In this document: piece by piece, positions 17,553 to 26,855 of the stretch
Position numbering within the stretch: the first letter of the stretch is position 1
How the letters are laid out: each line of letters starts with the position of its first letter
From: Clostridiales bacterium
GTDB lineage: Bacteria > Bacillota > Clostridia > Oscillospirales > Oscillospiraceae
Assembly (NCBI GenBank): GCA_029008095.1
Contig: JAQXJB010000052.1
Coordinates: forward strand, 124,001-188,000
Direction: 5' to 3'
Length of the DNA: 64,000 nt
Position numbers and translations under genes: made by a program
The notes under the pieces: model-generated
Seen by the model: only the letters and a program-made list of their open reading frames with translations
Told to the model about the DNA's origin: nothing
Database searches by the model: none

Positions 17553-19862
17553 TTAGCTAAGTCCTTTTACCTCTACCTTGCCATCCTTGGCAGTGACAGA
17601 GATGTATCGGATGGGTTCCTTATAGTGGGAAATGATAAGCTCTGTGATGGCGTCCTCGATCTCGCGCTGGATGGTACGGCGGAGATTTCTCGCACCGTAT
17701 GTGGCGGAGTAGGAAGCCTTGACCAAATACGCCAGCAGCTCGTCGTCATAGCCCAGGTTGTATCCCTTTTCGGCCATGCTGTCATGAAGCTCGCGCATCA
17801 TAATATCGGCGATACCCTTGAAATTCTCCTCGCTGAGATGGTTGAAGTAAACGATCTCATCCACGCGGTTGATGAACTCTGGACGTAGGAAATCGTTGAG
17901 AGCCTTCATGGCCTTCTCTCTTCCCTGCTCAGCCACGGTCTGGTTGAAGCCGACAGAACCGCTTCCCTTCTTATCGCTGCCCGCGTTGGTGGTCATAACG
18001 ATAACCGTGTTTTCAAAGTTGACAGTTCTGCCATGAGCATCGGTAATGCGGCCGTCATCCAGTATCTGCAGAAGGATATTCATAACATCGGGGTGAGCCT
18101 TCTCTATTTCATCGAAGAGGATGACGGAATAGGGCTTGCGTCTTATCTTCTCGGTGAGCTGGCCTGCCTCGTCATAGCCAACGTATCCCGGAGGAGAACC
18201 GATGATGCGGGACACCGCGTGCTTCTCCATGAACTCAGACATATCCAGGCGGATGAGAGACTCGGGAGTGCTGAACATATCGGCGGCAAGGCGCTTTACA
18301 AGCTCGGTCTTGCCGACGCCGGTAGAACCGACAAAAATGAAGGAAACCGGCTTGCGCTTGGGGGAAATTCCCACGCGGTTGCGCTTGATGGCGGAGCAGA
18401 CGGTCTTGATGGCCTCGTCCTGACCGACAATGTGCGCCTTGAGACGTTCATCAAGCTTTGCGAGGCGCTCGAACTCATCCTCACGGATGCTGCTGGCGGG
18501 TATCTTTGTCCAAAGCTCGATGACCCGTGCCAGCGCCTCTGTAGTCAGCTCCGGGTATCCGGCGGAGTTGAGCTCGGTAAGCTCCTGCTCCAGCTTGAGC
18601 TGGGTACTCTTAATCTCTGCAAGGCGGGCAAAGTCGCCCTCACTCTCGGAGTTAGCGGCAAGGAGCATCTCGCGCTCCTTATCCAGATCCTCCTTCTCGC
18701 GTTGGAGTGCTGCCATGCGGGCAAGATTTTTATTCTTGAGGTTTATATCCGAGCAGGCCTCGTCGATAAGGTCGATGGCCTTATCGGGCAGATAGCGGTC
18801 GGTGATGTAGCGCTCTGAAAGGATAACGGCCTGGCGAGCCATCTGGTCGGATATTTTGACCATGTGGAAGCCCTCATAGTAACCGGCAATACCCTTGATT
18901 ATCTCTACAGTCTCGTCAATAGAGGGCTCATTAACGGTCACGGGCTGGAAACGGCGCTCAAGCGCGGAGTCCTTCTCGATATGTTTTCTGTATTCAGTGA
19001 AGGTCGTAGCGCCAATAACCTGTATTTCGCCTCTTGAAAGGGCGGGCTTGAGGATATTTGCGGCGTTCATGGAGCCCTCGGCGTCTCCCGCGCCGACGAT
19101 ACTGTGAACCTCGTCGATAACAAGGATGATATTGCCCTGCTTCTTTATTTCCTCAATCAATCCCTTCATGCGGCTCTCAAACTGACCGCGGAACTGAGTA
19201 CCCGCAACAAGGGCAGTGAGGTCCAGCATCCAGACCTCCTTATCTCTCAGCTTATACGGCACCTCTCCGGAAATTATCTTCTGGGCAAGACCCTCGGCGA
19301 TGGCGGTCTTACCTACACCGGGTTCACCGATAAGGCAGGGGTTATTTTTCTGGCGGCGGTTAAGTATCTGGATAACGCGCTCCATTTCTTCCTCTCGGCC
19401 GACTATCTTATCCAGCTTGCCGTCCATTGCGCGCTGAGTAAGAGAAATGCAGTAGTTCTCGAGGAACTTGCGCTTCTGTCCGCGTCCGGCGCCGGATTTT
19501 TCGCGCTCGCCGCCCTCTCTGCCGGGGCGGGCATTATCGCCATTGTGGCCGCCGTTATTCGCGCCGCCGAAAAGCTTATTCAAAAACGGGAACGTGGCGG
19601 TTTTTCCGTTTTCATCGTCGCCGTCATCGGCGTTGGGAATATCCTCCTCGCCGCCGAACGCCGCCATCATCTCCTTTGAGAGACTTTCCAGCTCCTCATC
19701 GGAGACGCCCATATTGCTCATCATATCATTGATCGGCTTTATACCCAGTTCCTTGGCGCATTTGAGGCAGAGGCCCTCATTGACAGTCTGGCCGTTTTCT
19801 ATCTTGGTAATGAAAACCACGGCCACATTCTTCTTGCACCTGGAACAAATCGTAGGCTGCAT
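17553..19862 (-). CDS. clpE: Clp ATPase of the ClpC/ClpE group, ClpE-like with N-terminal zinc finger
   Basis: 769 aa Hsp100 unfoldase. The N-terminus carries C6xxC9 and C32xxC35, a zinc-binding module as in ClpE, in place of the Clp_N repeats of ClpC. A Gly/Asn/Asp-rich linker (residues 75-125) follows. AAA-1 has Walker A GEPGVGKT and [11 protein letters not shown]; a short coiled M-domain is rich in Lys/Glu. AAA-2 has [28 protein letters not shown] and the ClpP-docking loop as SVGF. It is separated from clpPX (40.9-42.8 kb). AAAGGAGAG precedes the ATG. No CtsR operator was recognised upstream. Confidence 0.92.
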   Translation of the reverse strand: MQPTICSRCKKNVAVVFITKIENGQTVNEGLCLKCAKELGIKPINDMMSNMGVSDEELESLSKEMMAAFGGEEDIPNADDGDDENGKTATFPFLNKLFGGANNGGHNGDNARPGREGGEREKSGAGRGQKRKFLENYCISLTQRAMDGKLDKIVGREEEMERVIQILNRRQKNNPCLIGEPGVGKTAIAEGLAQKIISGEVPYKLRDKEVWMLDLTALVAGTQFRGQFESRMKGLIEEIKKQGNIILVIDEVHSIVGAGDAEGSMNAANILKPALSRGEIQVIGATTFTEYRKHIEKDSALERRFQPVTVNEPSIDETVEIIKGIAGYYEGFHMVKISDQMARQAVILSERYITDRYLPDKAIDLIDEACSDINLKNKNLARMAALQREKEDLDKEREMLLAANSESEGDFARLAEIKSTQLKLEQELTELNSAGYPELTTEALARVIELWTKIPASSIREDEFERLAKLDERLKAHIVGQDEAIKTVCSAIKRNRVGISPKRKPVSFIFVGSTGVGKTELVKRLAADMFSTPESLIRLDMSEFMEKHAVSRIIGSPPGYVGYDEAGQLTEKIRRKPYSVILFDEIEKAHPDVMNILLQILDDGRITDAHGRTVNFENTVIVMTTNAGSDKKGSGSVGFNQTVAEQGREKAMKALNDFLRPEFINRVDEIVYFNHLSEENFKGIADIMMRELHDSMAEKGYNLGYDDELLAYLVKASYSATYGARNLRRTIQREIEDAITELIISHYKEPIRYISVTAKDGKVEVKGLS

Positions 19863-19889
19863 AACTAACTCTCCTTTCTAAAGGGAATA

Positions 19890-20435
19890 TCAGGATTTAC
19901 TCTGTTCGCCCATTTTGAGCAGGCGTACAAACTTGATTATATAGCTGACAAAGGCCAGCAGCATTACCGCCAGAGCGAAGGATATCATCACCAACGCGAC
20001 GGTATGGGGTATATTCCTAAACAGCATGAGTATAACACAAACTGCAAAAAAGACAACCGTTGAACATTTTCCAAAATAGTTGGAGGGCGGCATCTCTTCA
20101 AATTTATTGTAGAGGAACAAACCGCCAAGCCCCATCATACATTCTTTTGCCAGGAATATTATGACTGCCCACACGGGGATGACCCGGTCAATGGTAATGC
20201 TGACAATGACAGCCATTGTCATCAGCTTATCACCAAGGGGGTCAAGAATACGCCCCAGATTAGTCGTAATATTATTTTTTCTTGCTATCCGTCCGTCCAG
20301 AATATCCGTAATGGAGGCAACGGCATAGACTATTGCCGCATATATATTGCTGTTTGGCGAACCGCTGAAATAGACAAGGATAAACACCGGCACCAAACAT
20401 ATTCTGACTACGGAAAGCATATTGGGTATATTCAT
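19890..20435 (-). CDS. pgsA: CDP-diacylglycerol-glycerol-3-phosphate 3-phosphatidyltransferase
   Basis: 181 aa integral membrane enzyme of phosphatidylglycerol synthesis. The CDP-alcohol phosphotransferase motif is read as DGRIAR, then G, then LDPLGDK, giving the three catalytic Asp. N-terminus MNIPNMLSVVRICLVPVF is typical. The ATG at 20435 has AAGGTGG 6 nt upstream and is preferred to the upstream ATG at 20471. It lies between the cvpA-like gene and the clpE-like gene. Confidence 0.93.
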   Translation of the reverse strand: MNIPNMLSVVRICLVPVFILVYFSGSPNSNIYAAIVYAVASITDILDGRIARKNNITTNLGRILDPLGDKLMTMAVIVSITIDRVIPVWAVIIFLAKECMMGLGGLFLYNKFEEMPPSNYFGKCSTVVFFAVCVILMLFRNIPHTVALVMISFALAVMLLAFVSYIIKFVRLLKMGEQSKS

Positions 20436-20474
20436 TGCGCACCACCTTGAAATCCGTTGAAAAAAGTACACCTC

Positions 20475-21155
20475 TTAGAAACCAAAAAACTTTGCCACGA
20501 GATTATGCTCCATGAACCATTCCAGCAGCACGGTCTTATTGACCACATCCTCCTTGACGAGGAAGCCCATATAGCGCATCACCCAGGCTATGGTAAGAAC
20601 CAGAATGATGCCTTTTGCCAGGCCGAAAACCGTACCTAAAATATCATTGATAAACTCAAGACCCGGCAGCTTGAAGGCCAGATTGAGAATATTGGCAATG
20701 ACTGTAAAGATTATTAGGATGAGCAGGAACACAATGATAGCCGTGAGAACATAGGCTATCTTGCTGCAGAGAACATTAACTATCTCCTCCCGCATGCTCT
20801 GTCCGGTACGTTCCACCTTCTCAGCTATCTCTTCGGCTATATTATGAGCGGCACTCTTCAGGATGCCTATATTTCCGAGAGCATCGTATGTAACGCCGTA
20901 TACGTCATTCTGCTCATACTGCTCCTCATTTTCGCTCTGCGCCTCGGACACAGCACCATCAACTATACCGCTGACAAAGGGCCTGAGCATGGAGGTGAAT
21001 TCCTGAGAATAAGTATCTGCGACGAGCTGCGCACCGTAAAAGGAAATAATAAGAGCAATGATGCCGCTGATTCCGAGGATAAAGCCCTTGCGGTAACCGT
21101 TCCAGGCGCAGAAAGCTATTATAGCCACGAGTATAAGATCGATAATAATACTCAT
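20475..21155 (-). CDS. CvpA family membrane protein
   Basis: 226 aa. Four predicted hydrophobic helices: residues 5-45 (IIIDLILVAIIAFCAWNGYR, then KGFILGISGIIALIISFYGA) and two more after residue 135. A hydrophilic loop with acidic residues lies between. The pattern matches the CvpA/colicin V production family, recently linked to envelope stress functions in other bacteria. AAAGGAAG lies 7 nt before the ATG at 21155; the TTG upstream overlaps it. It is followed by pgsA after 39 nt. Confidence 0.85.
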   Translation of the reverse strand: MSIIIDLILVAIIAFCAWNGYRKGFILGISGIIALIISFYGAQLVADTYSQEFTSMLRPFVSGIVDGAVSEAQSENEEQYEQNDVYGVTYDALGNIGILKSAAHNIAEEIAEKVERTGQSMREEIVNVLCSKIAYVLTAIIVFLLILIIFTVIANILNLAFKLPGLEFINDILGTVFGLAKGIILVLTIAWVMRYMGFLVKEDVVNKTVLLEWFMEHNLVAKFFGF

Positions 21156-21195
21156 TTGTAAACTTCCTTTCAACTACCCAAATTTAACGGGCATA

Positions 21196-22344
21196 CTAAA
21201 AGTCGTATTCCACCGCTCCGTTGGCAGAGACCGCTATCATCTTTCCGTCCGCGCAGGCCAAAGCCTTTTCCACTCCCGCGGCATCCTCAACCCTGCCCGC
21301 CTCGGTGAGATCATGGTTATATAGTATCATGCAGTCGGAATAGGTTACGGCAATATATTTGCCCCTCACGCTTACGGCTCGGACGTCATAATCGGCACTC
21401 ACAGAGCCCAAGGTTTTTCCGCTGCCATCCACTGAAACTATTACTGTCTCGCCGCCGGTTCTGTATTTGCCCAGTACAAACACCGCGAAGCCATTACCGT
21501 CCAGAGAATAATCCTTCAGATACCAGCCGTCAAAGGAATACTCTGAATTATATTCACATTTTCCGTTTACAAACACCGCTTTGCTTTCAGAAACGGCACA
21601 AATGCGGTTTTCTGATATATATTCCATATCAAAATATATGGTATTATCCTCATAATACGCGCCCTGCTCCTCTTCACTTCCGAAGGAATAGGCAACCATG
21701 CGGCTGCGTCCGCCGCTGACAGTGAGGGCCGCCATGCCGGTATTGGAGCTGTTCACGGCAGCATCCATCAGATAGCCCGAGCCGGAAAACCATTTATATA
21801 CAGCTTCACCCTGGTTGTCATAGACCGTTACCAAGCCCTTGTAGCCCGATTCCTCGGAAGACACGGCAACATATCCGCTGTCATTTATCGAGGCCGCTAT
21901 GACGGCGTTCTGGGAGTCGATGGTCTGGGTGGCGCCGTTCGCTGAGACCATCATCACATCTGTACCGCCCTGGCTCCAGAGCACTGCTCCGACCTTTCCT
22001 GCGGCAACAGCAGGTTTGCTGAAGGCCTTTGTTCCCCGCCCTACGATTTCTCCGGTACTGTCAAACACCTGAAAGGCTGAGGCGGAAACGGCCACAAGAC
22101 CGCCGTTCAGTTCCTCAAAAACGTTATCGGAATAAGCGTCAAAGGTGAATTTATCGGTCTTAACGGTTTGGCCGTCTGCCGTACCTTTAATGAGCTCACC
22201 GATAGTCTTCCCGTCATTGGTAGCAGCATCAAGGACTATAACTGCAGCTATCGCCAGCACTGCCAGGATAAGCAGTATTGACAGAAGCATTTTCAGCCGG
22301 CTGCGCTTTTCTCTTTTTGTTTTTTCAGATTTTTTATCCTTCAT
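21196..22344 (-). CDS. Membrane-anchored beta-propeller-like protein (DUF5711-type)
   Basis: 382 aa. A basic N-terminus and one membrane helix (about residues 18-42, LKMLLSILLILAVLAIAAVI) leave the rest outside the cell. The ectodomain is made of repeated beta-rich blocks such as AVIAASINDSGYVAVSSEES and YSLDGNGFAVFVLGKYRTGG, typical of the clostridial family annotated DUF5711. The function is not known. The ATG overlaps the truA stop by 4 nt. No catalytic motif was recognised. Confidence 0.75.
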   Translation of the reverse strand: MKDKKSEKTKREKRSRLKMLLSILLILAVLAIAAVIVLDAATNDGKTIGELIKGTADGQTVKTDKFTFDAYSDNVFEELNGGLVAVSASAFQVFDSTGEIVGRGTKAFSKPAVAAGKVGAVLWSQGGTDVMMVSANGATQTIDSQNAVIAASINDSGYVAVSSEESGYKGLVTVYDNQGEAVYKWFSGSGYLMDAAVNSSNTGMAALTVSGGRSRMVAYSFGSEEEQGAYYEDNTIYFDMEYISENRICAVSESKAVFVNGKCEYNSEYSFDGWYLKDYSLDGNGFAVFVLGKYRTGGETVIVSVDGSGKTLGSVSADYDVRAVSVRGKYIAVTYSDCMILYNHDLTEAGRVEDAAGVEKALACADGKMIAVSANGAVEYDF

Positions 22345-23105
22345 CTCTGCATCATTTTCCCCACTTCACCGTCGTACCACACGTTGGTCATATAAAGGCC
22401 CTGGGGCGGCGCGGTAGGTCCGGCGAGACAGCGGTCGCCGCTGTCAAGTATCTTGCCTATATCGTTGGGATCGATCTTTCCAAGAGATGCAAAGACCGTA
22501 GTCCCCACCATAGCGCGAGCCATGTTATACAGGAAGCCGTTGGCGCAGACCCGGAGGATGATAATATCCCCCTTGCGCTCAACATCGAACCAATGCACCG
22601 TTCGTACGGTACTTTTTACATCTGTACCCACAGAACGCACAGCGGCGAAATCGTGGGTACCAACAAAGCCCTGAGCGGCCCGGTGCATAATGTCTGCATC
22701 CAGCGCCGAAGGATGGAACCAAACCCGCTTATCCAGAAAGGGATCCCGGATATTGGAGTTATGAATATAATAGGTATACTCTTTCTTCACGCAGGAAAGG
22801 ATGGAATTGAAATCATCCTCCGCCTCCACAGCATCGCATACAGCAACATCGCCCGGAAGATGAGCGTTCATTGCCAGATGCAGCTTGTCCGCAGGGATGC
22901 GGGCGTCGGTTCTGAAATTTGCACAGTAGCGCTGGGCATGCACACCCGCGTCCGTTCTGCCGCAGCCGACAACTCTGGTGGGCGTTTTCAGTACCTTCGC
23001 GAGGGCTTCCTCCACTACCTGCTGCACGGTTATATCCTTGTCCTGAATCTGCCAGCCGTGGTAATTTGTTCCCTCATACCTAAGCCGTATCGCAATGTTT
23101 CGCAT
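22341..23105 (-). CDS. truA: tRNA pseudouridine(38-40) synthase TruA
   Basis: 254 aa. It isomerises U38-U40 of the tRNA anticodon arm. The catalytic motif is GCGRTDAGVHAQ (Asp in RTDAG). N-terminus MRNIAIRLRYEGTNYHGWQI and a C-terminal FLYNMARAMVGT block are typical. The ATG at 23105 is preceded by GGAATGGAGAAT; the frame is open upstream through a repeat hairpin. It follows ecfT after 97 nt, the common ecfA1-ecfA2-ecfT-truA order. Confidence 0.96.
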   Translation of the reverse strand: MRNIAIRLRYEGTNYHGWQIQDKDITVQQVVEEALAKVLKTPTRVVGCGRTDAGVHAQRYCANFRTDARIPADKLHLAMNAHLPGDVAVCDAVEAEDDFNSILSCVKKEYTYYIHNSNIRDPFLDKRVWFHPSALDADIMHRAAQGFVGTHDFAAVRSVGTDVKSTVRTVHWFDVERKGDIIILRVCANGFLYNMARAMVGTTVFASLGKIDPNDIGKILDSGDRCLAGPTAPPQGLYMTNVWYDGEVGKMMQR

Positions 23106-23109
23106 TTTG

Positions 23110-23146
23110 ATTCTCCATTCCGCCGCCCGGAGCGGCACAGACAGAA
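23110..23146 (-). repeat. Leader hairpin repeat, copy 1 (5' of truA)
   Basis: On the minus strand: TTCTGTCTGTGCCGC, a short loop, GCGGCGGAATGGAGAAT, then the truA start. The same element, hairpin GCCGC/GCGGC followed by GGAATGGRRRAT as ribosome-binding region, precedes ecfA2 (24874) and xseB (27951) in the same orientation. Confidence 0.75.
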
Positions 23147-23202
23147 GCGAAGTTTCCCTCCCGCTCGGCGGAACGTCGGGATTTTATACCGTTGTTCCTG
23201 CA

Positions 23203-24006
23203 TTACAACCCGAAGATGTTAAGCAGGATAACTGCCGCCAGAAGAGCCATGCCAATGAGAGCGGCAATCAGGTCTATATAGCCGTATTTCAGCTGCTTCA
23301 TCTTTGTTCTGCCGGTGCCTCCGTTATAGCAGCGGCTTTCCATAGCGGTGGCCAACTCGTCCGCACGGCGGAATGCGCTGATGAACAGCGGAATGAGCAG
23401 CGGCAGCATGGCCTTCGCCTTCTGGACAAGGTTTCCTGTCTCAAAATCCGCGCCTCTGGCTTTCTGGGCGCTCATAATCTTATCCGTTTCCTCGATGAGG
23501 GTGGGTATGAAACGAAGCGCTATGCTCATCATCATCGCCAGCTCATGGACGGGCACTTTTATCTTCTTCAGCGGGCCGAGCAGGGTCTCAAGTCCGTCAG
23601 TGATCTGCATCGGCGCGGTAGTATAGGTAAGCATGAAGGTTCCCATGATGAGCAGAGAAATGCGCAGCATCATAAATATCGCGGCGCGCACGCCCTCTTT
23701 GGTTATGGTGAATATCCAGAAGCTCACCAGTTCCTCACCGCTGGTATAGAAAAGATTTATCAGCGCGGTTATGCCGATTATTATAAGCAGTGGCTTCATG
23801 CCGCTGAAAAGCAATTTAGGCTTTATTTTTGACACAAAAACACAGATGAGCAGTAAGGCAACTACCGGGATATAGGCGCTGAAATTATCGGCCAGAAAAA
23901 TCATGACAATGTATACCACTGTCATTATCAGCTTTGTGCGGGGGTCAAGGCGGTGGATGAAGGTATCGCCGGGGAAATACTGCCCTAAAGTAATATTTTT
24001 AAGCAT
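23203..24006 (-). CDS. ecfT: ECF transporter transmembrane component EcfT
   Basis: 267 aa with about six hydrophobic helices. N-terminus TLGQYFPGDTFIHRLDPRTK and the coupling helices with Ala-Arg-Gly (SAQKARGADFE) are typical of EcfT, which couples the two ATPases to exchangeable vitamin-binding S components. It overlaps ecfA2 by 8 nt. No S-component gene is in the window, so this is probably the shared group-II module. Confidence 0.94.
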   Translation of the reverse strand: MLKNITLGQYFPGDTFIHRLDPRTKLIMTVVYIVMIFLADNFSAYIPVVALLLICVFVSKIKPKLLFSGMKPLLIIIGITALINLFYTSGEELVSFWIFTITKEGVRAAIFMMLRISLLIMGTFMLTYTTAPMQITDGLETLLGPLKKIKVPVHELAMMMSIALRFIPTLIEETDKIMSAQKARGADFETGNLVQKAKAMLPLLIPLFISAFRRADELATAMESRCYNGGTGRTKMKQLKYGYIDLIAALIGMALLAAVILLNIFGL

Positions 24007-24865
24007 TGGCCCTGCCCCCTTTCAGCTCCATAAGGGCGGCCTTAGCCTGCTCCACGGTATATATGGAGGCCGGGATATCAAGTCCCATTTCCCGCAGGCG
24101 GGCAATTACCTTAGTCACCTCGGGTACATCGAGCTTTATCTTCTCCAGCTCTTCCGAACGGGAAAATATCTCATGCGGCGTGCCGGACATGACGATGTGT
24201 CCACCCGAAAACACAACCAGGCGGTCCACCGTTCTGGCCACTTCCTCCATACTGTGCGTAACCAGCAGCACGGTGGAGCCCATGCTGCGGTGATATTCTT
24301 TTATATTGGCGAGTATTTCCTCGCTTCCCTCGGGGTCCAAGCCTGCCGTAGGCTCGTCCAGAATAAGTACATCCGGACGCATGGCAATAACGCCCGCTAT
24401 GGCCACACGGCGCTTCTGACCGCCGGAGAGATCAAAGGGCGACTTTTCCAGCAGGTCCTCCCCTATTCCCACGAAGTTGGCAGCCTCACGGACACGCGCG
24501 TCTATCTCTGCCTCGGTAAGCTTCATATTCTTAGGGCCAAAGGCTATATCCTTATATACCGTTTCCTCAAAAAGCTGATATTCCGGATACTGAAATACCA
24601 GACCCACCTTGAAGCGGACGCCATGCGTTTTCTCCTTGGAGGACCAGATATCCTCGCCGTCAAAGAGTACTCTGCCCCCGGTGGGCTTCAGAAGGCCGTT
24701 GAGATGCTGAATAAAGGTGGACTTACCTGATCCGGTATGACCGATTATTCCAATAAACTCGCCCTTCACAGCCTCAAAATCTATATTCTCTATGGCAATG
24801 CGCTCAAAAGGCGTGCCGGGGCTATACAGGTGAGTCAGGCCCTCCGTTTTGATGATTGGAGCCAT
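23999..24865 (-). CDS. ecfA2: ECF transporter ATPase EcfA2 (CbiO type)
   Basis: 288 aa ABC ATPase. Walker A GHTGSGKST, Q-loop VFQYPEYQLFE, signature LSGGQKRRVAIAG, Walker B VLILDEPTAGLDP and H-loop LLVTHSM. The C-terminal extension is typical of ECF ATPases. The start at 24865 (MAPIIKTEGLTHLY) has GGAATGGGAGAT upstream, supplied by a leader hairpin repeat. It forms a heterodimer with EcfA1. Confidence 0.95.
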   Translation of the reverse strand: MAPIIKTEGLTHLYSPGTPFERIAIENIDFEAVKGEFIGIIGHTGSGKSTFIQHLNGLLKPTGGRVLFDGEDIWSSKEKTHGVRFKVGLVFQYPEYQLFEETVYKDIAFGPKNMKLTEAEIDARVREAANFVGIGEDLLEKSPFDLSGGQKRRVAIAGVIAMRPDVLILDEPTAGLDPEGSEEILANIKEYHRSMGSTVLLVTHSMEEVARTVDRLVVFSGGHIVMSGTPHEIFSRSEELEKIKLDVPEVTKVIARLREMGLDIPASIYTVEQAKAALMELKGGRANA

Positions 24866-24873
24866 ATAAATAA

Positions 24874-24910
24874 ATCTCCCATTCCGCCGCGCATGGCGGC
24901 ACAAATAGAA
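24874..24910 (-). repeat. Leader hairpin repeat, copy 2 (5' of ecfA2)
   Basis: On the minus strand: TTCTATTTGTGCCGC, loop CATGC, GCGGCGGAATGGGAGAT, then TTATTTAT and the ecfA2 ATG. It is nearly identical to the copy before xseB over TTCTATTTGTGCCGC and GCGGCGGAATGG. Confidence 0.8.
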
Positions 24911-24936
24911 TCGAAAAATCTAAAGCTTGTTTCCGT

Positions 24937-25779
24937 TCAGGCAAAAGCCTTATATATCGCTTCGGCACAGTCCTCAACGCTGAGCGCCTCAAGCGGAAGG
25001 TCTATTCCTTCCTTGCGCAGCTCGAAAATAAGCTGCGTGGTCTCCGGGACTGTAAGACCCGCGTCCCGCAAAGCCTGAACCTTCGAAAACACCTGGGCCG
25101 GCTTGCCGTCACCGATTATCTTCCCATGGGACATGACGATGAGCCTGTCCGCATCGATCGTCTCGCTCATGTGGTGAGTTATAAGAATGACGGTGATGCC
25201 CTGTTCTCTGTTAAGCCGCTTGATGGTCTCGATGACCTCCGCTCTGCCCACAGGGTCGAGCATGGCGGTGGGCTCGTCCAGCACGATACAGCGGGGACGC
25301 ATGGCGATTATACCGGCGATGGCAACGCGCTGCTTCTGGCCGCCTGAAAGCAGATGGGGCGCATGGCTGCGGTATTCCCACATGTCCACGGCGTTCAGAG
25401 CCTCGTCCACCCTTCTGCGTATTTCTTCCGGCTCTACGCCTAAATTCTCAGGGCCGAAGGCCACATCGTCCTCAACAACATTGGCGACTATCTGGTTATC
25501 CGGGTTCTGGAATACCATACCCACGTTGCGGCGAATATCCGTGATAAGATTTTCATCGCGGGTATCCATGCCGGCCACGAGGACGGTTCCCTCAGTAGGA
25601 CGCAGGATGGCGTTAAGGTGCTTTGCAAGGGTGGATTTGCCGGAACCGTTATGACCCAGTATGGCTACGAAGCTGCCTTCTTCTATATTCAGGTCAAGGC
25701 CGTCAATGGCAACAGTTTCCTGATCCTCGTCATTGACGTACTTGAAGGTAAGGTTTCTTATCTCTATGATGCTGCTCAT
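24937..25779 (-). CDS. ecfA1: ECF transporter ATPase EcfA1 (CbiO type)
   Basis: 280 aa ABC ATPase. Walker A GHNGSGKST, Q-loop MVFQNPDNQIVA, signature LLSGGQKQRVAIAG, Walker B CIVLDEPTAMLDP, H-loop LITHHM. It is the first gene of the ecfA1-ecfA2-ecfT-truA run and is separated from ecfA2 by 71 nt carrying a leader repeat. In many Firmicutes this module follows rplQ; here a SAM methyltransferase precedes it. Confidence 0.95.
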   Translation of the reverse strand: MSSIIEIRNLTFKYVNDEDQETVAIDGLDLNIEEGSFVAILGHNGSGKSTLAKHLNAILRPTEGTVLVAGMDTRDENLITDIRRNVGMVFQNPDNQIVANVVEDDVAFGPENLGVEPEEIRRRVDEALNAVDMWEYRSHAPHLLSGGQKQRVAIAGIIAMRPRCIVLDEPTAMLDPVGRAEVIETIKRLNREQGITVILITHHMSETIDADRLIVMSHGKIIGDGKPAQVFSKVQALRDAGLTVPETTQLIFELRKEGIDLPLEALSVEDCAEAIYKAFA

Positions 25780-25825
25780 TTATTTATCTCCTAAAGTAAC
25801 CGCCGATCAAATCGCGGCGGATTGC

Positions 25826-26686
25826 TCACCTGCACCATCTGCAAGTCGCGCCGCAGGGCAGCGCCAGACCGCTTTCGGTAACAGGCAGACCAAGCTCCCG
25901 GCTCTCGCTTTTTCCTCCAAAGCGCTCGGTAAAAATAGTCTCGCTCATATATGTGAGTACCGAGGGAGAAAGGCCGGTGGTATAAGAATTTATGATCACG
26001 AACTCGGGGTCGTCACTTAGGACCTGGGAGCAGAGCTTGACAAAGGGGTAAAGACTCTCCTCCAGCTTCCATATCTCGCCCGAGGGGCCACGGCCATAGG
26101 ATGGGGGATCCATGATGATGGCGTCATAGCGTCTGCCGCGGCGAATTTCACGCTCCACAAACTTCTGGCAGTCATCCACTATCCAGCGGATGGGTCTGTC
26201 GGAAAGGCCGGACGCGGCAGCATTTTCCTTCGCCCAGGCCACCATGCCCTTTGCAGCGTCAACGTGACAAACGCTGGCGCCTGCGGCCGCGGCAGCAAGG
26301 CTGGCCGCGCCGGTATAGGCAAAGAGGTTGAGGACATTCAGAGGACGACCGGCATTGCGAACCTTGTCCATGATGAAATCCCAATTGCAGGCCTGCTCCG
26401 GGAAAATGCCGGTATGCTTGAAGTTCATAAGCTTCACGTTGAAGGTGAGCTCACCGTAATGGATCTGCCAGGACTCGGGAACATCTGCCTTTTCCCATCT
26501 TCCACCTCCGCTGGAAGAGCGTGCATAGCGTCCGTTGGGAGAAAACCATGCCCGGTTCTCGCGCCTGGTGCTCCAGATAGCCTGCGGGTCGGGGCGAACG
26601 AGGGTATATTGGCCCCAGCGCTCCAGCTTTTCTCCGTCAGAGCAATCTATCAGTTCAAATTCTTTCCATTTATCGCTGAGCCACAT
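25826..26686 (-). CDS. Class I SAM-dependent methyltransferase (RlmK/RlmI-like fold)
   Basis: 286 aa. The AdoMet-binding motif NLFAYTGAASLAAAAAGASV is followed by an acidic HVDAAKGMV loop and the catalytic-type motif MDPPSYGRG, as in rRNA cytosine/guanine methyltransferases of the RlmI/RlmK group. The N-terminus (DKWKEFELIDCSDGEKLERW) has no PUA domain. The target RNA cannot be read. The start at 26686 has GGAGG 6 nt upstream, preferred over 81 nt of open frame that contains the promoter. It has its own promoter and a perfect operator-like dyad. Confidence 0.85.
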   Translation of the reverse strand: MWLSDKWKEFELIDCSDGEKLERWGQYTLVRPDPQAIWSTRRENRAWFSPNGRYARSSSGGGRWEKADVPESWQIHYGELTFNVKLMNFKHTGIFPEQACNWDFIMDKVRNAGRPLNVLNLFAYTGAASLAAAAAGASVCHVDAAKGMVAWAKENAAASGLSDRPIRWIVDDCQKFVEREIRRGRRYDAIIMDPPSYGRGPSGEIWKLEESLYPFVKLCSQVLSDDPEFVIINSYTTGLSPSVLTYMSETIFTERFGGKSESRELGLPVTESGLALPCGATCRWCR

Positions 26687-26712
26687 GGGAAGCCTCCAGA
26701 AACAGCAAAAAT

Positions 26713-26763
26713 ATACAATACGCCTATTTTTGTATTGTATCACATATCCCTGCGTATCGTCAA
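26713..26763 (-). promoter_or_regulatory. Promoter with overlapping perfect 9-bp dyad upstream of the methyltransferase gene
   Basis: Minus-strand TTGACG (26758-26763), 18 nt, TACAAT (26734-26739). ATACAATAC (26713-26721) and its exact complement GTATTGTAT (26732-26740) are separated by 10 nt and cover the -10 and the transcription start. This is a plausible repressor operator; no regulator gene is adjacent. Confidence 0.65.
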
Positions 26764-26811
26764 ACAATTTTTATTCTAACCGCCATGTTTTCGCTCCGGT
26801 TTTTGCATAAA

Positions 26812-26842
26812 CAAAAGAGAGCAATGCTCCGGCACCGCTCTC
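26812..26842 (-). terminator. Intrinsic terminator after ispA
   Basis: On the minus strand GAGAGC pairs with GCTCTC across a 14-nt loop, followed by TTTTGTTT. It starts 14 nt past the ispA stop. Confidence 0.75.
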
Positions 26843-26855
26843 CCGATCATGCTTT

